The notes beneath the pieces were generated by a model. That model searched no databases and had not been told where the DNA came from. It saw nothing but the letters and a program-made list of their open reading frames with translations. Both the position numbers and the translations under genes were made by a program. From Diacronema lutheri (lineage: Eukaryota > Haptophyta > Pavlovophyceae > Pavlovales > Pavlovaceae), in the NCBI GenBank assembly GCA_019448385.1, contig JAGTXO010000062.1, positions 62,001 through 126,000 of the forward strand: a DNA stretch of 64,000 bases. Reading direction: 5' to 3'. Shown here piece by piece: positions 19,470 through 29,444 of this stretch (position 1 is its first letter; the number at the start of each line of letters is the position of its first letter).

Positions 19470-22220
19470 ATGAGGCGAGCCGCGCGCCGATACCCACGCG
19501 TCGCACGGCGCACGCCGCGCGGCCCCTCGCACACGCCGCGCGTACGCGGGCCCTATCGCGCCAACGCGTGCGCGCCGTTGCCCACGGTCGCCGCCCGCGC
19601 GCCGCCGCAGCCAAACGAGAAGAACAACGAGGAGCCGGGCCCGACGAAGCCGAACGAGCGCGGGTGCACGGACATGCTCTGCTGCTGCTTCTTGCTCGCG
19701 TATTGGATCGGCATGCTCGCCGTCTTTGCGTTGGCGTTGATGCTCGGCAACCCGTGCGCGCGCTCGCCGCGCGCGCCGCACGGCGCCCGCACGCCGTTCG
19801 CCGCCGCCCCTCGCCGCCGTCCCGATCGCGGGCGGCATGGGCTGCGCGCGCCGGAGCGCGCGCCAACGGCTGCGCCGCGGCCGTGCCGCTGGGCCGTACC
19901 GCGCCGTGCTGCCAGCTACTCGGTGCTCTACGGCAAGGACTACGCCGGCTTCCGCTGCGGCCTCGACGGCGAGGGCGTGCCCACGCCCGCGACGAGCAAG
20001 GTGTACTATCCGCAGCTCTCCGCCGATTTGGCGAGGCAGTCGGCGCTGGTCGCCACGCCGTGGAAGGTGCGCTTGCGCAGCGCCTACACCCCCCTGCCCC
20101 CCCCCCTCCCTCTTCCCCGCCCCCTCCCTCCCCCCCCCCCCCCCCCCCCCCCCCCCCCACTGCTGCACCCGTTCGCCGACGCGCGCGCGCCCCGTTGCGC
20201 GTCCGCCGCCGCCACCGCCGCCGCCACCGCCGCCGGCGCGCACGCACGCCGACCCGCGCAGCTGCACCTGTACGGCCTGTGCGTGGCGAGCTGCCCGAAG
20301 CAGGGCGAGCGCGTGCTGGACTACGGCTGCGCGCGCCCCGAGCTCTACCCCGGCGCGTCGCGCGCCACGTGCACGAGCGGCCGCGGCCTCTGGTTGACGG
20401 CCCTTGACACGGAGGATGTTGCGAACCGCTGCATGCCGCGCAAGACACGCGAGGGGAACAGCACGCTGCTCTGCGCGATCCCAAACTGCGTCGAGGCGCG
20501 GCGCGCGTGCTACACGCGCGACTACGCCGACAAAAAATTCTGGGCCCTCGACCTCGCCGACCCGGGCGCGCTCGAGCAGTGCGTGACGCAGGTGCGCGTC
20601 GGCAAGCTCCTAGAATACGACGCCGCCGGCGCGGGCGCGGCGGAGGCGAAGCTCGCGCAGTCGCTCGAGGGCATGAATCAGTTGGCGATGGTGGTGATGC
20701 AGTCCAAGGTCTCGATCCTCGCCTGTGGCGTCGCGCTGCCCATAGTGATCGGCTTCCTCTTCATCTTCCTGATGCGCTTCGTCGCAGGGCCGCTCGTCTA
20801 CGCGGCGATCGTCACGCTGCTGCTCGTGATGCTCGGCGCGACGGTGCTCTGCACGTTCAAGGCGGGGCTGTTCGGCGAGCAGCTCACCGACCTCCTCGCA
20901 CACCACGCCAACTCGTCCACGCTGCTACGCGACGCGTCGAGTGCGGCGAGAGGCGCGTACGCCGATGCGCTCGCAACGATGGGCTCGATCAGCTTTTCTG
21001 ACACCTTTTCCGATACCTTGACGGCGGCCGTGCCCGGGGCGGGCGAGCCGAATGGCGAGGTGTACAAGGTGGCGAGCCTCGTGCTGATTGGCCTCGACGT
21101 GGCGTACGTCCTCTTCCTCTGCTTCTTCTCCGCGCAGATCGGCGTGGCGATCGAGATCATCGAGGAAGGGTCGACTGTGATCGCGGTGCAGCCCTCCTCG
21201 CTACTCTATCCCTTCGTCACGGTGGGCGCGCTGTGCGTGCTCTTCGTCTACTTCCTCGTCGGCGGCGTCTTTATCGGCACGCTCAACAACGACTCGCTCG
21301 AGTCGGCGCTCACCAACTTCACGGGCGAGCTCAGCGCTTTCGACGCGGCGCAGGCCGACGGCGCATTCAACCTGACGGCGATGGCCGGGATCGACCCGTC
21401 GGACGCGTCCGTGGTGAAGCAGGCGCTCGGCGTGTACCACCTCTTCGGCTTCATCTGGGCCGCCAATTTCTTGCTCGCCGGCTCGACGATGGTGATCGCC
21501 GGCTCGGTGTCCTTTTGGTTCTTCTACAGGAACAACTCGGACGAGTACCCCACGTCGCCCGTGCTCGCGTCGCTCTACATGGTGGTGCGGTACCACCTGG
21601 GCACGATCGCGTTCGGCTCGCTCTGCCTCGCGTTCGTGCAGGCGCTCCGCGCGCTCCTCGAGTACGTCAACCAGAAGACGGCCGAGGCGCAGGAGGGGAA
21701 CTTGCTGCTGCGGCTCGCCATGTCGTGCGTCCGCTGTTGCATGTGGTGCTTCGAAAAGTGCGTCAAGTTTGTGTCGGGGTACGCGTACATCTACGTCGCG
21801 CTCAACGGCGACTCCTTCTGCTCCGCGTGCAAGGCGACCTTCACCCTCTTCTTGAACTACCCGGCGCAGGTCTCGATCAACGCGTTCGTGCAGACGCTCC
21901 TGCGCGTGCTCCAGTGCGTCGCGCTGCCGATGGCGTGCGCGATCACGTGCTTTTATTACGCGCAGGAGATGGATGGGTCGAGGAACCCCGTGCTCCCGTC
22001 CGCCATCTCGCTCGTGCTCGCGTACGCCGTCTGCCGCGTCTTCTCGGGCGTGTACGAGACGACGATCGACACCATCTTTGTCTGCGCCATGCGCGACAAG
22101 GACCAGTTCGGTGGGCGGCACACGCCCGAGGACCTCGCGCGCGTGCTCGATATCGATGCCGACGCCCGGTCCGACGAGCGGCCGGCGCACGGCAGCGTAC
22201 CGGCTGAGCCGCGCGAGTGA
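19470..22220 (+). CDS. Choline transporter-like protein (SLC44/CTL family)
   Basis: A polytopic membrane protein of the SLC44 family (choline or ethanolamine transport). Exons 19470-19753, 19916-20066 and 20262-22220 give about 797 aa. Family signatures are GPTKPNERGCTDMLCCC before TM1, YGKDYAGFRCG after intron 1, LYGLCVASCPKQGE after intron 2, and in the second half RYHLGTIAFGSLCLAFVQ, FCSACKATFTLFLNYPAQVS and the C-terminal VYETTIDTIFVCAMRD. About ten hydrophobic segments are visible. Both introns are in frame and were found because they interrupt conserved blocks with Arg-rich or Pro-only sequence; intron 2 contains a C-only run of about 30 nt. The first 50 residues are basic and unlike the family, so the true first exon may differ. 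Confidence 0.85.
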   Translation: MRRAARRYPRVARRTPRGPSHTPRVRGPYRANACAPLPTVAARAPPQPNEKNNEEPGPTKPNERGCTDMLCCCFLLAYWIGMLAVFALALMLGNPCARSPRAPHGARTPFAAAPRRRPDRGRHGLRAPERAPTAAPRPCRWAVPRRAASYSVLYGKDYAGFRCGLDGEGVPTPATSKVYYPQLSADLARQSALVATPWKVRLRSAYTPLPPPLPLPRPLPPPPPPPPPPPLLHPFADARAPRCASAAATAAATAAGAHARRPAQLHLYGLCVASCPKQGERVLDYGCARPELYPGASRATCTSGRGLWLTALDTEDVANRCMPRKTREGNSTLLCAIPNCVEARRACYTRDYADKKFWALDLADPGALEQCVTQVRVGKLLEYDAAGAGAAEAKLAQSLEGMNQLAMVVMQSKVSILACGVALPIVIGFLFIFLMRFVAGPLVYAAIVTLLLVMLGATVLCTFKAGLFGEQLTDLLAHHANSSTLLRDASSAARGAYADALATMGSISFSDTFSDTLTAAVPGAGEPNGEVYKVASLVLIGLDVAYVLFLCFFSAQIGVAIEIIEEGSTVIAVQPSSLLYPFVTVGALCVLFVYFLVGGVFIGTLNNDSLESALTNFTGELSAFDAAQADGAFNLTAMAGIDPSDASVVKQALGVYHLFGFIWAANFLLAGSTMVIAGSVSFWFFYRNNSDEYPTSPVLASLYMVVRYHLGTIAFGSLCLAFVQALRALLEYVNQKTAEAQEGNLLLRLAMSCVRCCMWCFEKCVKFVSGYAYIYVALNGDSFCSACKATFTLFLNYPAQVSINAFVQTLLRVLQCVALPMACAITCFYYAQEMDGSRNPVLPSAISLVLAYAVCRVFSGVYETTIDTIFVCAMRDKDQFGGRHTPEDLARVLDIDADARSDERPAHGSVPAEPRE
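20130..20159 (+). repeat. Homopolymer C tract inside SLC44 intron 2
   Basis: About 30 consecutive C residues, preceded by CCCCTCCC-type sequence, lie in the intron at 20067-20261. This serves as a pyrimidine tract; its length is probably unstable or imprecise in assembly. Confidence 0.8.
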
Positions 22221-22337
22221 CCGTCGCGCGGGGTGACCGTGGTTGTGCGCGTGGCCGTGCCATTGGCATTCCGTCCAGCTGCAGCCCCCTCCCAACCAAA
22301 AAAAAAAGGTCTCGAGAGGATTCGTCGGCCGGAAGAG

Positions 22338-24167
22338 ATGGCAACGTGCTCGTCCATAAAGTCTGGCCCGTCCAGGCTCGATGCGAAGCACGTGCTCGTG
22401 TTGAGCATCTTCCTCGACCTGCTCGCGGTCAGCCTCGTCGTCCCGTCGCTCCCAGCCCGCTACCGTGAGCTCGGTCTCACCGGCTGGCGCTTTGGCGCAA
22501 TGGGCAGCGTCTATTCGGCAATGCAGATCCTTGGCGGCGTCGTGCTCGGCTTCGCGTCGGACGGTGCGCTCGGGCGGCGCGGGCTGCTGCTCGTCTCGTT
22601 CGCAGGGGCCGCGCTCTCCTACACCCTTGCCGCCACCGCCCGCTCGCTCGCCATGCTCGTCCTCTCACGCGTGATCGTCGGGCTGACCAAGCAGTCCGTG
22701 ACCGCCGTCTCCGCGCTGATGGCGGATGCGACGACCGTCGCCGAGCGGACGGCGTGGCTCGCGCACGTCACGTGCGCGACGACGCTCTCGTGGGCTGTCG
22801 GCACCGCCCTCGGCGGGCTGCTCAGCCTCTCGCCCGTCCCGCCCGAGGCGGTCGCCGTCGCGCTCTACGCGGCGAATTCTGCGCTCGTGCTACGCGCGCT
22901 GCCCGCGCGCGCCGGCGCGAGCGGTGTGACGGGTGGCGAGCAGAGCAACGCGCACGCGCAGCCGGACGCGACTGCGCGTGTCACCGCATCGCCCGCGCCG
23001 CCGCGCGACGCCAAGCCTCCGCACGCCGGCGCCGCCGCGCCGCCGCCGCCACCGGCGCCGCCGCCATTGCCCGTGCGTCGGATCTCGTCGAATTTTGCCG
23101 CCGTGCTGCGCGACGGCCGCGCGCTGCGCGTGCTCTCGGTGCAGCTCACGCGCGTGCTGATCGTCAAGGCGCTCGGCTCCGCCTCCGACATGTACGAGCT
23201 CGACCGCTGGTCGCTCACCACCGTCGAGAACGGCCTGCTGCGCTCGTACAAGTCCGTTGCAGTCTTAGCCGTGCAGGTGCTCGTCACGCCGCTCCTCGTG
23301 CGCGCGCACACGCGACTGCACGCGCTGCTGCATGCATGCACCGCAGCCAAGGTGCTCGTCGACCTGCTCGAGTTCGTGCCCTCTGCCGCGCTCAGCTCAA
23401 TCGGCGCTCTGCCCTTTCTGCCGCACAAGCTCGCGCACCACCCGTCCCTGCTCGTCTACGCGCTCGTGTGTATCCCCGTGCGCGCCGCGCGCCGCGCGCC
23501 GCGCGCGCGCGCGCCGCGCACGCGCCGCGAGGCGCGCGCCGTCCAGGCAGCGGCGCTGCGCTCAAGACGGCTCGTCGTGCGTGCGGCGCGCACCGCGCGC
23601 GCGGCGCGCTCACGCGCGCGCGTTCAACGCCGGACGCCGCCCGCCGCGCGGCGTGTGCAGGCGCGCGCCGTATTCGCCAACGCGATCGCCGTTTCGCAAA
23701 AGTCGTTATTCACGATGAGTGTCGCGCAGGCGGAGATGGGCGCAGCGCTTGCCGTCTTAGACGTGCTACAGAGCTGCGCCGGCGTGCTTGCTCCCCTCCT
23801 CGGCGGAGCGATGCTCGGCTCGGTGCCCGTCAAGTACCAGCCGCTTGTTGCGGCCGCGTGCAACACGCTCCTTGCGCTGCAGCTCGTTCTCGTCTACCCG
23901 CCGCCGCGCTGGCGCTCGCGCGTTGGGCCGCGCGTGACGCGCGGCGCGGAGCCGGAGACGTCGAGCGCAAAGGGCGCGGAGGAGGCGGCCGAGCGGCCGA
24001 GCGAAGCGCCGAGCGCCGCGCGCGCGGTGCGTGACACGAGCGATGGCGGGCTGCGCAGCCGCGCGCACGCAAGGCCGCAGCTGCAAGGCGAGACACCGCC
24101 GGGACAGGCGGCGGCGGCTCCCGCCGTGGGCTCTGGGACTGGGAGCGGGAAAGTACACGCTGCCTAG
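22338..24167 (+). CDS. Major facilitator superfamily transporter, MFSD9/SLC22A18-like
   Basis: A 12-TM-type MFS carrier related to the TetA-like MFSD9/SLC22A18 group. TM1 contains IFLDLLAVSLVVPSLPA, followed by the DHA1 signature GFASDGALGRRG (loop 2-3) and ARSLAMLVLSRVIVGL (TM4). Exons 22338-23477 and 23661-24167 give 548 aa; the in-frame intron 23478-23660 would otherwise add an Arg/Ala-only stretch, and its removal joins LVYALVCIP to ARAVFANAIAVSQKSLF. The cytosolic central loop and the C-terminal 90 residues are Ala/Pro-rich and poorly conserved. Substrate is not predictable. It begins 117 bp after the SLC44 stop on the same strand. Confidence 0.78.
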   Translation: MATCSSIKSGPSRLDAKHVLVLSIFLDLLAVSLVVPSLPARYRELGLTGWRFGAMGSVYSAMQILGGVVLGFASDGALGRRGLLLVSFAGAALSYTLAATARSLAMLVLSRVIVGLTKQSVTAVSALMADATTVAERTAWLAHVTCATTLSWAVGTALGGLLSLSPVPPEAVAVALYAANSALVLRALPARAGASGVTGGEQSNAHAQPDATARVTASPAPPRDAKPPHAGAAAPPPPPAPPPLPVRRISSNFAAVLRDGRALRVLSVQLTRVLIVKALGSASDMYELDRWSLTTVENGLLRSYKSVAVLAVQVLVTPLLVRAHTRLHALLHACTAAKVLVDLLEFVPSAALSSIGALPFLPHKLAHHPSLLVYALVCIPVRAARRAPRARAPRTRREARAVQAAALRSRRLVVRAARTARAARSRARVQRRTPPAARRVQARAVFANAIAVSQKSLFTMSVAQAEMGAALAVLDVLQSCAGVLAPLLGGAMLGSVPVKYQPLVAAACNTLLALQLVLVYPPPRWRSRVGPRVTRGAEPETSSAKGAEEAAERPSEAPSAARAVRDTSDGGLRSRAHARPQLQGETPPGQAAAAPAVGSGTGSGKVHAA

Positions 24168-24220
24168 GGAAGTCATCACACGCTGCAGTAATCACACGAG
24201 TTGCCCTCCCTTCCCGCCAA

Positions 24221-27067
24221 TCAGAGTGGGCGTCGTTGCTCGTCGTCTGACGCGGACGCAGCAGACGGCCCCGCCGAGGCGATCGGGGGCAGCCGATCCT
24301 CGTCGACGCCGATGGCGACGGCGCGCCCGCCGACCGCGCGCGCGCTCGCGCCCGCGTCGCGCCGCCACGGCTTCTCAGCGTGCCAATCGGCGGCCCAGTC
24401 GCCGTCCGCCGACGCTGCGCCGCTTTCGCGCGGCTGCGCGCCGGCTTTCGCGCGGTGCGCGCGCCAGGCGCGCGCGCCCACGCACGCGGCTATGGAGAGA
24501 ACGCACGCGACGCACGCCGCCGCCGCAGCCGCCGCGGGCGCGACGCGCGACGCGCTCACCGACGCTGCGGTGCTCGACGCCTCGCGAGCGGTGGACGGGT
24601 TGGCGGCCCGCGTCGGCGGCGAGTCCGGACCCGCAGTGTCCGGCGCCTCAGGCTCGTCCGGAGTGCCGGCGAGCAGCTCAGCCCAGAGCGCGAGGCGCGT
24701 GCCGTGGGTGTCGCTGAGCGCCACCGCCGAGAAGTCGGGCAGCTCGCCGTCGGCGCCGCGCGGCACGCCCTCGCGCTCGAGCGCCGCGGTGCCGACGTTG
24801 AGCGCGCTCTCGACCACCGCCACGCGCGAGAGGAGCGGCGTCTGCGCCGCATCGAAAAGGGGCTGCTGCTGGGGTTGCGGCCCGCTGAGCGACCTCGCCC
24901 AACCCAACGCGCCGAGACGGCGCCGCGCCGAACGTGGCGACGCCGCCATCCCGCCCGCGCCCTCCGACGCCGAGCGCCCGCCACCGCCGCCCGCGGCGGC
25001 GGCGGCGGCGGCGGCGACTTGCGCCTGGCGCGCGAGCGCCAGAAGGCGCGCGCTGAGCTGCCATGGCGCGGGCGCGGGCGCTTCGGCGGGCACAATCGAG
25101 AAAGCGACGAGCGCGCGGCCGAGCGCCGCGCCGATCGCCGGATTCGCCCCGCCGGCCGCCTGCTCGCTCGAGCGCATGAACATGTCGACGCGGAAGCGCG
25201 ACGCGTCGACGCCAAGCGTGCGCGCGAGCTCGCCGCCGAGCTGCGCGCCGAGCTCGGCCGCGCTCAGCGCGAGCCGCTCGATCGCCGTGCCCTGCGCCGC
25301 GGGCACAAGCTGCAGCGCGTGCTGCACGGACAGGGCGCCGAGGCTCGCCGAGCCGCCGGGCGCGGCCGGCGCGGCCGGCGCGGCGGGCGGCGCGGGCGAC
25401 GGCGACGGCGGCGCGGCGAGCGGCGACGGCGGTGGCGGCGGCGAGGGCGGCACGTCACACAGAGGCATCCTAAAGCCGTTGAGCGCGTCGACCAGCTCCT
25501 TGGCCGCGCCCATCGCCATCTGCGGCGTCGGCGCGCCGCCGCCGAGCGCGGCGAGCGCGACATCGGCGAAGACGAAGGGCACGGCGGTCGCCATCCCTAT
25601 CACCCGCTCGCCGCACTCGCGCGCCGACGAGCAGCAGATCGCGCCGCCATTGATCGGTGTGCTCGAGCGTTCGTCGCAGTCGCGCCAGCACACCGGCCCG
25701 GCACCCGTGTAGCCCGGCGGGCACGGCGCGTAGCAGAGGCCCGCGTCGAGCTCGGCGCCGTGTGCGCAGCCGAGGTCCGCGCCGGATCCGCGCGAGTAGA
25801 CGCTCGCGTTGCCCGGCGGCCAGAGCGACGCTTTGTGGCACTGCGATGCGCCGTCCGAGCGGTACCCCTCCGCGCAGCGCTGGTAGCACAGCACGCCGCT
25901 CCCGCGCTCGGGGTACGGCGACGACGTATCGCACTCGCGCGGCGGCGCGCCAACACCGCGGAACAGCCAAGGCTTCCAGCATGCCGCCTGCGCGTCGATG
26001 CAAGTGCAATGGCAGTCGTACCCCGCCGTCAGCAGCTCGGCGCAGCTCAACCCCGCCTGGAGCGCCTCGGCGCACGTGCGCGCCGGCGTGCCGAACGCGC
26101 TCTCGACGCACGCGCGCCCGTCGGCCGCGGCGGACGTGGTCACTAACGCGCCGCCCGCGTCGCCCGTCGCCCCGACGGGCGCGCGGTCCGCCGGCGCTTG
26201 GGGGGCGTCGGCGAGCGCGAGCGCGCGGCCGGGTGCGTCGGCGAGCGCCGCCGTCTCGCTCGGTTCGGGCAGCAGCGCGGGCCGCCGCACCGCGCCCGCA
26301 CCGTCGTTGGCGGCGAGCGCGCGCGCCGGCCCGAGCGATGTTGCGTTGTCCGGCGCGGGCGTGAAGATCGGGTCGCCGCAGATCGGCAGCGCAAAGGCCA
26401 TCGCGCCGTCAATCGCCTCCTTTGCCTGCGCCACCGCGCCCGCGTAGTTGCCTGTCAGCCCGCTCGCGACGACCCTCGCCCAGAGCGCGGGAAACTTGAC
26501 GGCCATCGCAAACATTTGCCGGTTGCACGCGTCCGCCGTCGCGCAGCACATCGCGCCATAGTCGACAGCGTAGAAGGGGTAGGCGCTCGCGTTGCACGGC
26601 TTCCAGCAGACTGGCCCGACGCCGACGAAGCCGCTCGGGCACGGCGCGTAGCACAGCGCCGACTCCTCCACCTCGCCCAGCTGGCACGAGCGGTGCACGC
26701 CCGCGCCGCGCGAGTACACGTCGAAGAGGCTCTTCCAGCAGAGGGTGACGCCGTCCGAGGTGTAGCCGGGGCGGCACTTTCGGTAGCACAGCGCGCCGCC
26801 CGGCTCGGGGAACTCCGAGTCCGGGTCGCACCGGCTGCGCCCCAGCCCGCGCCCGCGCGGCGCCGACGGCTTCCAGCACGCCTCCTGCATCTCGTACGGG
26901 TTGCTCAGCCGCGCGAGCACGCGCTGCAGGAGGGCGTCGGCGGCCGGATACTCAGCGAGCAAGCCGTCCAGCCGCTGCCGCCACGCGAGCGCGGCCGGCG
27001 CGGGCGCGGACGCCGCGCAGACGGCCGCGGCGAGCAGCGCGCCGCTCACCAGCATTCGCGCGCCCAT
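24221..27067 (-). CDS. Secreted-type membrane protein with two Cys-rich tandem modules
   Basis: A 948-aa protein of no recognised function. It has a signal peptide (MGARMLVSGALLAAAVCAAS), then two homologous Cys-rich modules of about 170 residues. Module 1 (about residues 50-225) has ACWKP, ALCYRKCRPGYTSDG, ALCYAPCPSGFVGVGPVCWK and AMCCATADACNRQ. Module 2 repeats the same order: ACWKP, VLCYQRCAEGYRSDG, LCYAPCPPGYTGAGPVCWR and AICCSSARECGER. A Pro/Ser-rich link and a further 300-residue region follow, then one membrane span (CVACVLSIAACVGA) and a short tail, so type I topology is inferred. The GYxSDG/GYTGxGPVC units resemble EGF-like extracellular repeats of protists. The start at 27067 is chosen for the signal peptide; ATG 27091 is also in frame. 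Confidence 0.65.
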   Translation of the reverse strand: MGARMLVSGALLAAAVCAASAPAPAALAWRQRLDGLLAEYPAADALLQRVLARLSNPYEMQEACWKPSAPRGRGLGRSRCDPDSEFPEPGGALCYRKCRPGYTSDGVTLCWKSLFDVYSRGAGVHRSCQLGEVEESALCYAPCPSGFVGVGPVCWKPCNASAYPFYAVDYGAMCCATADACNRQMFAMAVKFPALWARVVASGLTGNYAGAVAQAKEAIDGAMAFALPICGDPIFTPAPDNATSLGPARALAANDGAGAVRRPALLPEPSETAALADAPGRALALADAPQAPADRAPVGATGDAGGALVTTSAAADGRACVESAFGTPARTCAEALQAGLSCAELLTAGYDCHCTCIDAQAACWKPWLFRGVGAPPRECDTSSPYPERGSGVLCYQRCAEGYRSDGASQCHKASLWPPGNASVYSRGSGADLGCAHGAELDAGLCYAPCPPGYTGAGPVCWRDCDERSSTPINGGAICCSSARECGERVIGMATAVPFVFADVALAALGGGAPTPQMAMGAAKELVDALNGFRMPLCDVPPSPPPPPSPLAAPPSPSPAPPAAPAAPAAPGGSASLGALSVQHALQLVPAAQGTAIERLALSAAELGAQLGGELARTLGVDASRFRVDMFMRSSEQAAGGANPAIGAALGRALVAFSIVPAEAPAPAPWQLSARLLALARQAQVAAAAAAAAGGGGGRSASEGAGGMAASPRSARRRLGALGWARSLSGPQPQQQPLFDAAQTPLLSRVAVVESALNVGTAALEREGVPRGADGELPDFSAVALSDTHGTRLALWAELLAGTPDEPEAPDTAGPDSPPTRAANPSTAREASSTAASVSASRVAPAAAAAAACVACVLSIAACVGARAWRAHRAKAGAQPRESGAASADGDWAADWHAEKPWRRDAGASARAVGGRAVAIGVDEDRLPPIASAGPSAASASDDEQRRPL

Positions 27068-27350
27068 TTGTGTACGGCCAAAAGGGGACATCTCAATTTT
27101 CGAAATCTCGAAATCTTGGGTGAGGGCTCGCTCGGGCGCGAGAATCTCCAGGAACGATCCGGGAAGGGTCAGGCGGCCAGCGCCAACCGGAACAGCGTGC
27201 ACCACGCGCCTTTCGCCGATCCTCGAGGCGCTCCGCGCGGCCAAAGTCGCCGCCGGAGAGCGAGACGGCATTGCCGCGCCTAGCCCGATCGCCGTCGCCA
27301 TCCGCGCCGTCGTGCTCGCGCTGCTCGTCTCGGTGCTCATCACAGTCGCG

Positions 27351-28292
27351 ATGGGCCTTCTCGCGCGCCGTGCGGCGCCTCCGACGCCCGCACCCCCGAA
27401 GCTCGCTTCTGCAGCCACGCCACCGCCAGCGGCCACCGGGCGCGCGGCCGTTGCAGGCACGTCTTTGGCGCCCGAAGGCGCGTCCATCGCGCCCTCGCGT
27501 GACGAAGCGTCCAAAATCTCGTCGCTGCGCGCGCTGCTCTCCAGCGAGCCGCCGTGCGCGCACATGCCGCTCGACGACGCGTGCCTGATGCGCTACCTGC
27601 GCGCGCGAAGCATGGATGTGGACAAAGCGGCGGCAATGCTGCGTGCGACGATCGCCTGGCGGCACAGCTTTGGCGCCGACTCCATCGTCGATCGGCTCGA
27701 GCTCGTCCGGACGGAGGGGCGGACGGGCAAGTGCTTTGTCGCGCCGTTCGTCGACCGCGAGGGCCGCACCGTCCTCATCCTGCGGCCGCGGATGGAGAAC
27801 ACGCGGAGCTACGAGGGGAACATTGTGAACCTCGTTTACACGCTCGAGCGCGCCGTCGCCTCGATGCGCGCCGGCGGCCCCACGAAGCTCTTCCTCTTCC
27901 TCGATTTTAAGGGCTACTCAATGTTCAATGCGCCGCCCATGAAGACAAGCCAGGAGACGTTGCACATCCTGCAGAACCACTACCCGGAGCGGCTGGGCAA
28001 GGCGGTGCTCCTCGACGCGCCGTGGCTCTTCTCCGGCGCGTTCCGCGCCCTGCAGCCGTTCATCGACCCCGTCACGCGCGAGAAGATCTCCTTCCTCTCG
28101 ACGACGCACGCGCAGCACGTCGAGCAGCTCGGCGCGATGGTCGACCGCGCGGTCGTCGAGACAGACCTGGGCGGGCTGCTCACGAAGCCGCACTTTGACG
28201 AGGCCGCCTATTTCGCGCCCGCGCGCGACCCGCTGCAGGCACGCGCGCGAGCGCCCGCGCCGGCTTCCGGCGCACAGCCCGGCAGGCGCTGA
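27351..28292 (+). CDS. Sec14-like CRAL-TRIO lipid-transfer protein
   Basis: A 313-aa protein with a CRAL-TRIO N-terminal helical part (DDACLMRYLRARSMDVDKAA, MLRATIAWR) and the lipid-binding lobe (TVLILRPRMENT, FLFLDFKGYS, QETLHILQNHYPERLGKAVL, DAPWLFSGAFRALQPFIDP). This family binds and exchanges phosphatidylinositol or other hydrophobic ligands between membranes. The ATG at 27351 is the first available. The same frame upstream encodes a hydrophobic stretch (AVVLALLVSVLITV) with no ATG, so either an upstream exon or a non-ATG start could add an N-terminal anchor. The start is therefore uncertain; the domain call is firm. It is divergent from the Cys-rich membrane protein gene. Confidence 0.82.
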   Translation: MGLLARRAAPPTPAPPKLASAATPPPAATGRAAVAGTSLAPEGASIAPSRDEASKISSLRALLSSEPPCAHMPLDDACLMRYLRARSMDVDKAAAMLRATIAWRHSFGADSIVDRLELVRTEGRTGKCFVAPFVDREGRTVLILRPRMENTRSYEGNIVNLVYTLERAVASMRAGGPTKLFLFLDFKGYSMFNAPPMKTSQETLHILQNHYPERLGKAVLLDAPWLFSGAFRALQPFIDPVTREKISFLSTTHAQHVEQLGAMVDRAVVETDLGGLLTKPHFDEAAYFAPARDPLQARARAPAPASGAQPGRR

Positions 28293-28414
28293 TCGAGGTG
28301 CTGGCGCAGACTGCAGAGTGCTGGCGCAGTTCTGGCTGTCGAACGAAGGGATTGGGAGGACGAGAGAGGATTGGCCCATGTGAATGTGAAAAAAGTGAAC
28401 ACGTTTTTTTTTTC

Positions 28415-29407
28415 TCACCTCGCCACGGCCACCGCGGCGGGCTCGGCGATGAACGGCTCGGCCCAGTTGCACCCGAACTCGGCCGGGCTCCACGCGAACG
28501 GCGGATCGCGCCGGACGCGGAACCAGCCGTGGTCGGCCCAGAAGGTGCCCCAGCTGTTGCGCGCGATCCAGTAGCGCGTGCCGTCCGCGCCTTCGCCCCA
28601 GCCCGCGAGCTGGATGACGTGGTTGTGCCCGGCGCAGCGGTAGTTCCACACGCCTGCGCTGTCGTGGTCTGCGCCCTCGAGGCAGCTCGCGTTGATGTGG
28701 CACGCGACGGGGCCGCGCGCGTGCACCTCGGCCATGATGTCCGGCTCGGCATCCACGGTGCCGAACGACGCGACGCCGATGCGCGTGTACGCGCGCACCG
28801 CTGCGCACGTCGAGGTGCGCGTCGCAAAGTCGATTGCGCACGTGTGGCACAGCGCCTCGCCACTCGCACACTCGGGCGACGACGCATTGTACACGTTGCG
28901 CGCCTGGTACTGCTGGCACGTTACGTCGGGCAGGCCGCCAACGCGGTGGATCCATGCGAACGCCGCGAGCGAGTCGCCGCCGTAGCATGAGCCCGCGTCG
29001 CCGCAGTTGATCAGCGCCTGGACCGACGGGATGATGTCGCGGCTGCGGCCCGACGCCTCGGGCAGCGCGCCGTGCGCCGCCGAGCGGAAGAGCTGGATCT
29101 TGAGGCGGTCGGCGAGCGTCGAGGCGGCGGCGTGCGCCCAGCAGCTCCCACAGTACGTCGGTATATGCTGGTTGAGGTCGGTCGTCGTGAGCGACAAGCG
29201 TTGGCGCCACGCGACCTCCACCGCGTTCCAGTCGAACGCGCGCGGCAGCGCGCGCGTCTCGAGGCCGGCGGGCGGTGCTCGCGCCTGCGCACCAGGCACA
29301 TCGTGCGCCGTGCACCGCTCGCGCCGGCCCGTGGCCGGGCATAGCACCTCCGACGGGCGCCCGTCCGCGCGCGTCAGGACGAGAAGCGCGGCCAGCACCC
29401 GGCCCAT
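28415..29407 (-). CDS. Cathepsin Z/X-type papain-family cysteine carboxypeptidase
   Basis: A 330-aa C1A peptidase. The diagnostic cathepsin Z insertion HIP directly precedes the catalytic Cys in NQHIPTYCGSCWAHA (about residue 86). Catalytic His lies in GHNHVIQLAGWG (about 264) and Asn in WIARNSWGTFW (about 282). Other hallmarks are INCGDAGSCYGGD and the WNYRCAGHNH approach. Cathepsin Z acts as a lysosomal carboxy-mono-/dipeptidase. The N-terminus MGRVLAALLVLTRADG is a short signal peptide and the pro-region is brief, as usual for this subfamily. The ATG at 29407 lies only 37 bp from the HMG-CoA reductase ATG on the other strand. Confidence 0.9.
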   Translation of the reverse strand: MGRVLAALLVLTRADGRPSEVLCPATGRRERCTAHDVPGAQARAPPAGLETRALPRAFDWNAVEVAWRQRLSLTTTDLNQHIPTYCGSCWAHAAASTLADRLKIQLFRSAAHGALPEASGRSRDIIPSVQALINCGDAGSCYGGDSLAAFAWIHRVGGLPDVTCQQYQARNVYNASSPECASGEALCHTCAIDFATRTSTCAAVRAYTRIGVASFGTVDAEPDIMAEVHARGPVACHINASCLEGADHDSAGVWNYRCAGHNHVIQLAGWGEGADGTRYWIARNSWGTFWADHGWFRVRRDPPFAWSPAEFGCNWAEPFIAEPAAVAVAR

Positions 29408-29444
29408 GATATTAGATTCTTCCGGCGCGCCTTCGCGCGCAACG

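Noticed and set aside
17833-20484. An N-terminal extension of the methyltransferase to 883 residues.
   Set aside because: The frame stays open upstream of 19392 only through Arg/Gly-rich antisense of the SLC44 gene; the ATG at 19392 precedes the first protein-like sequence.
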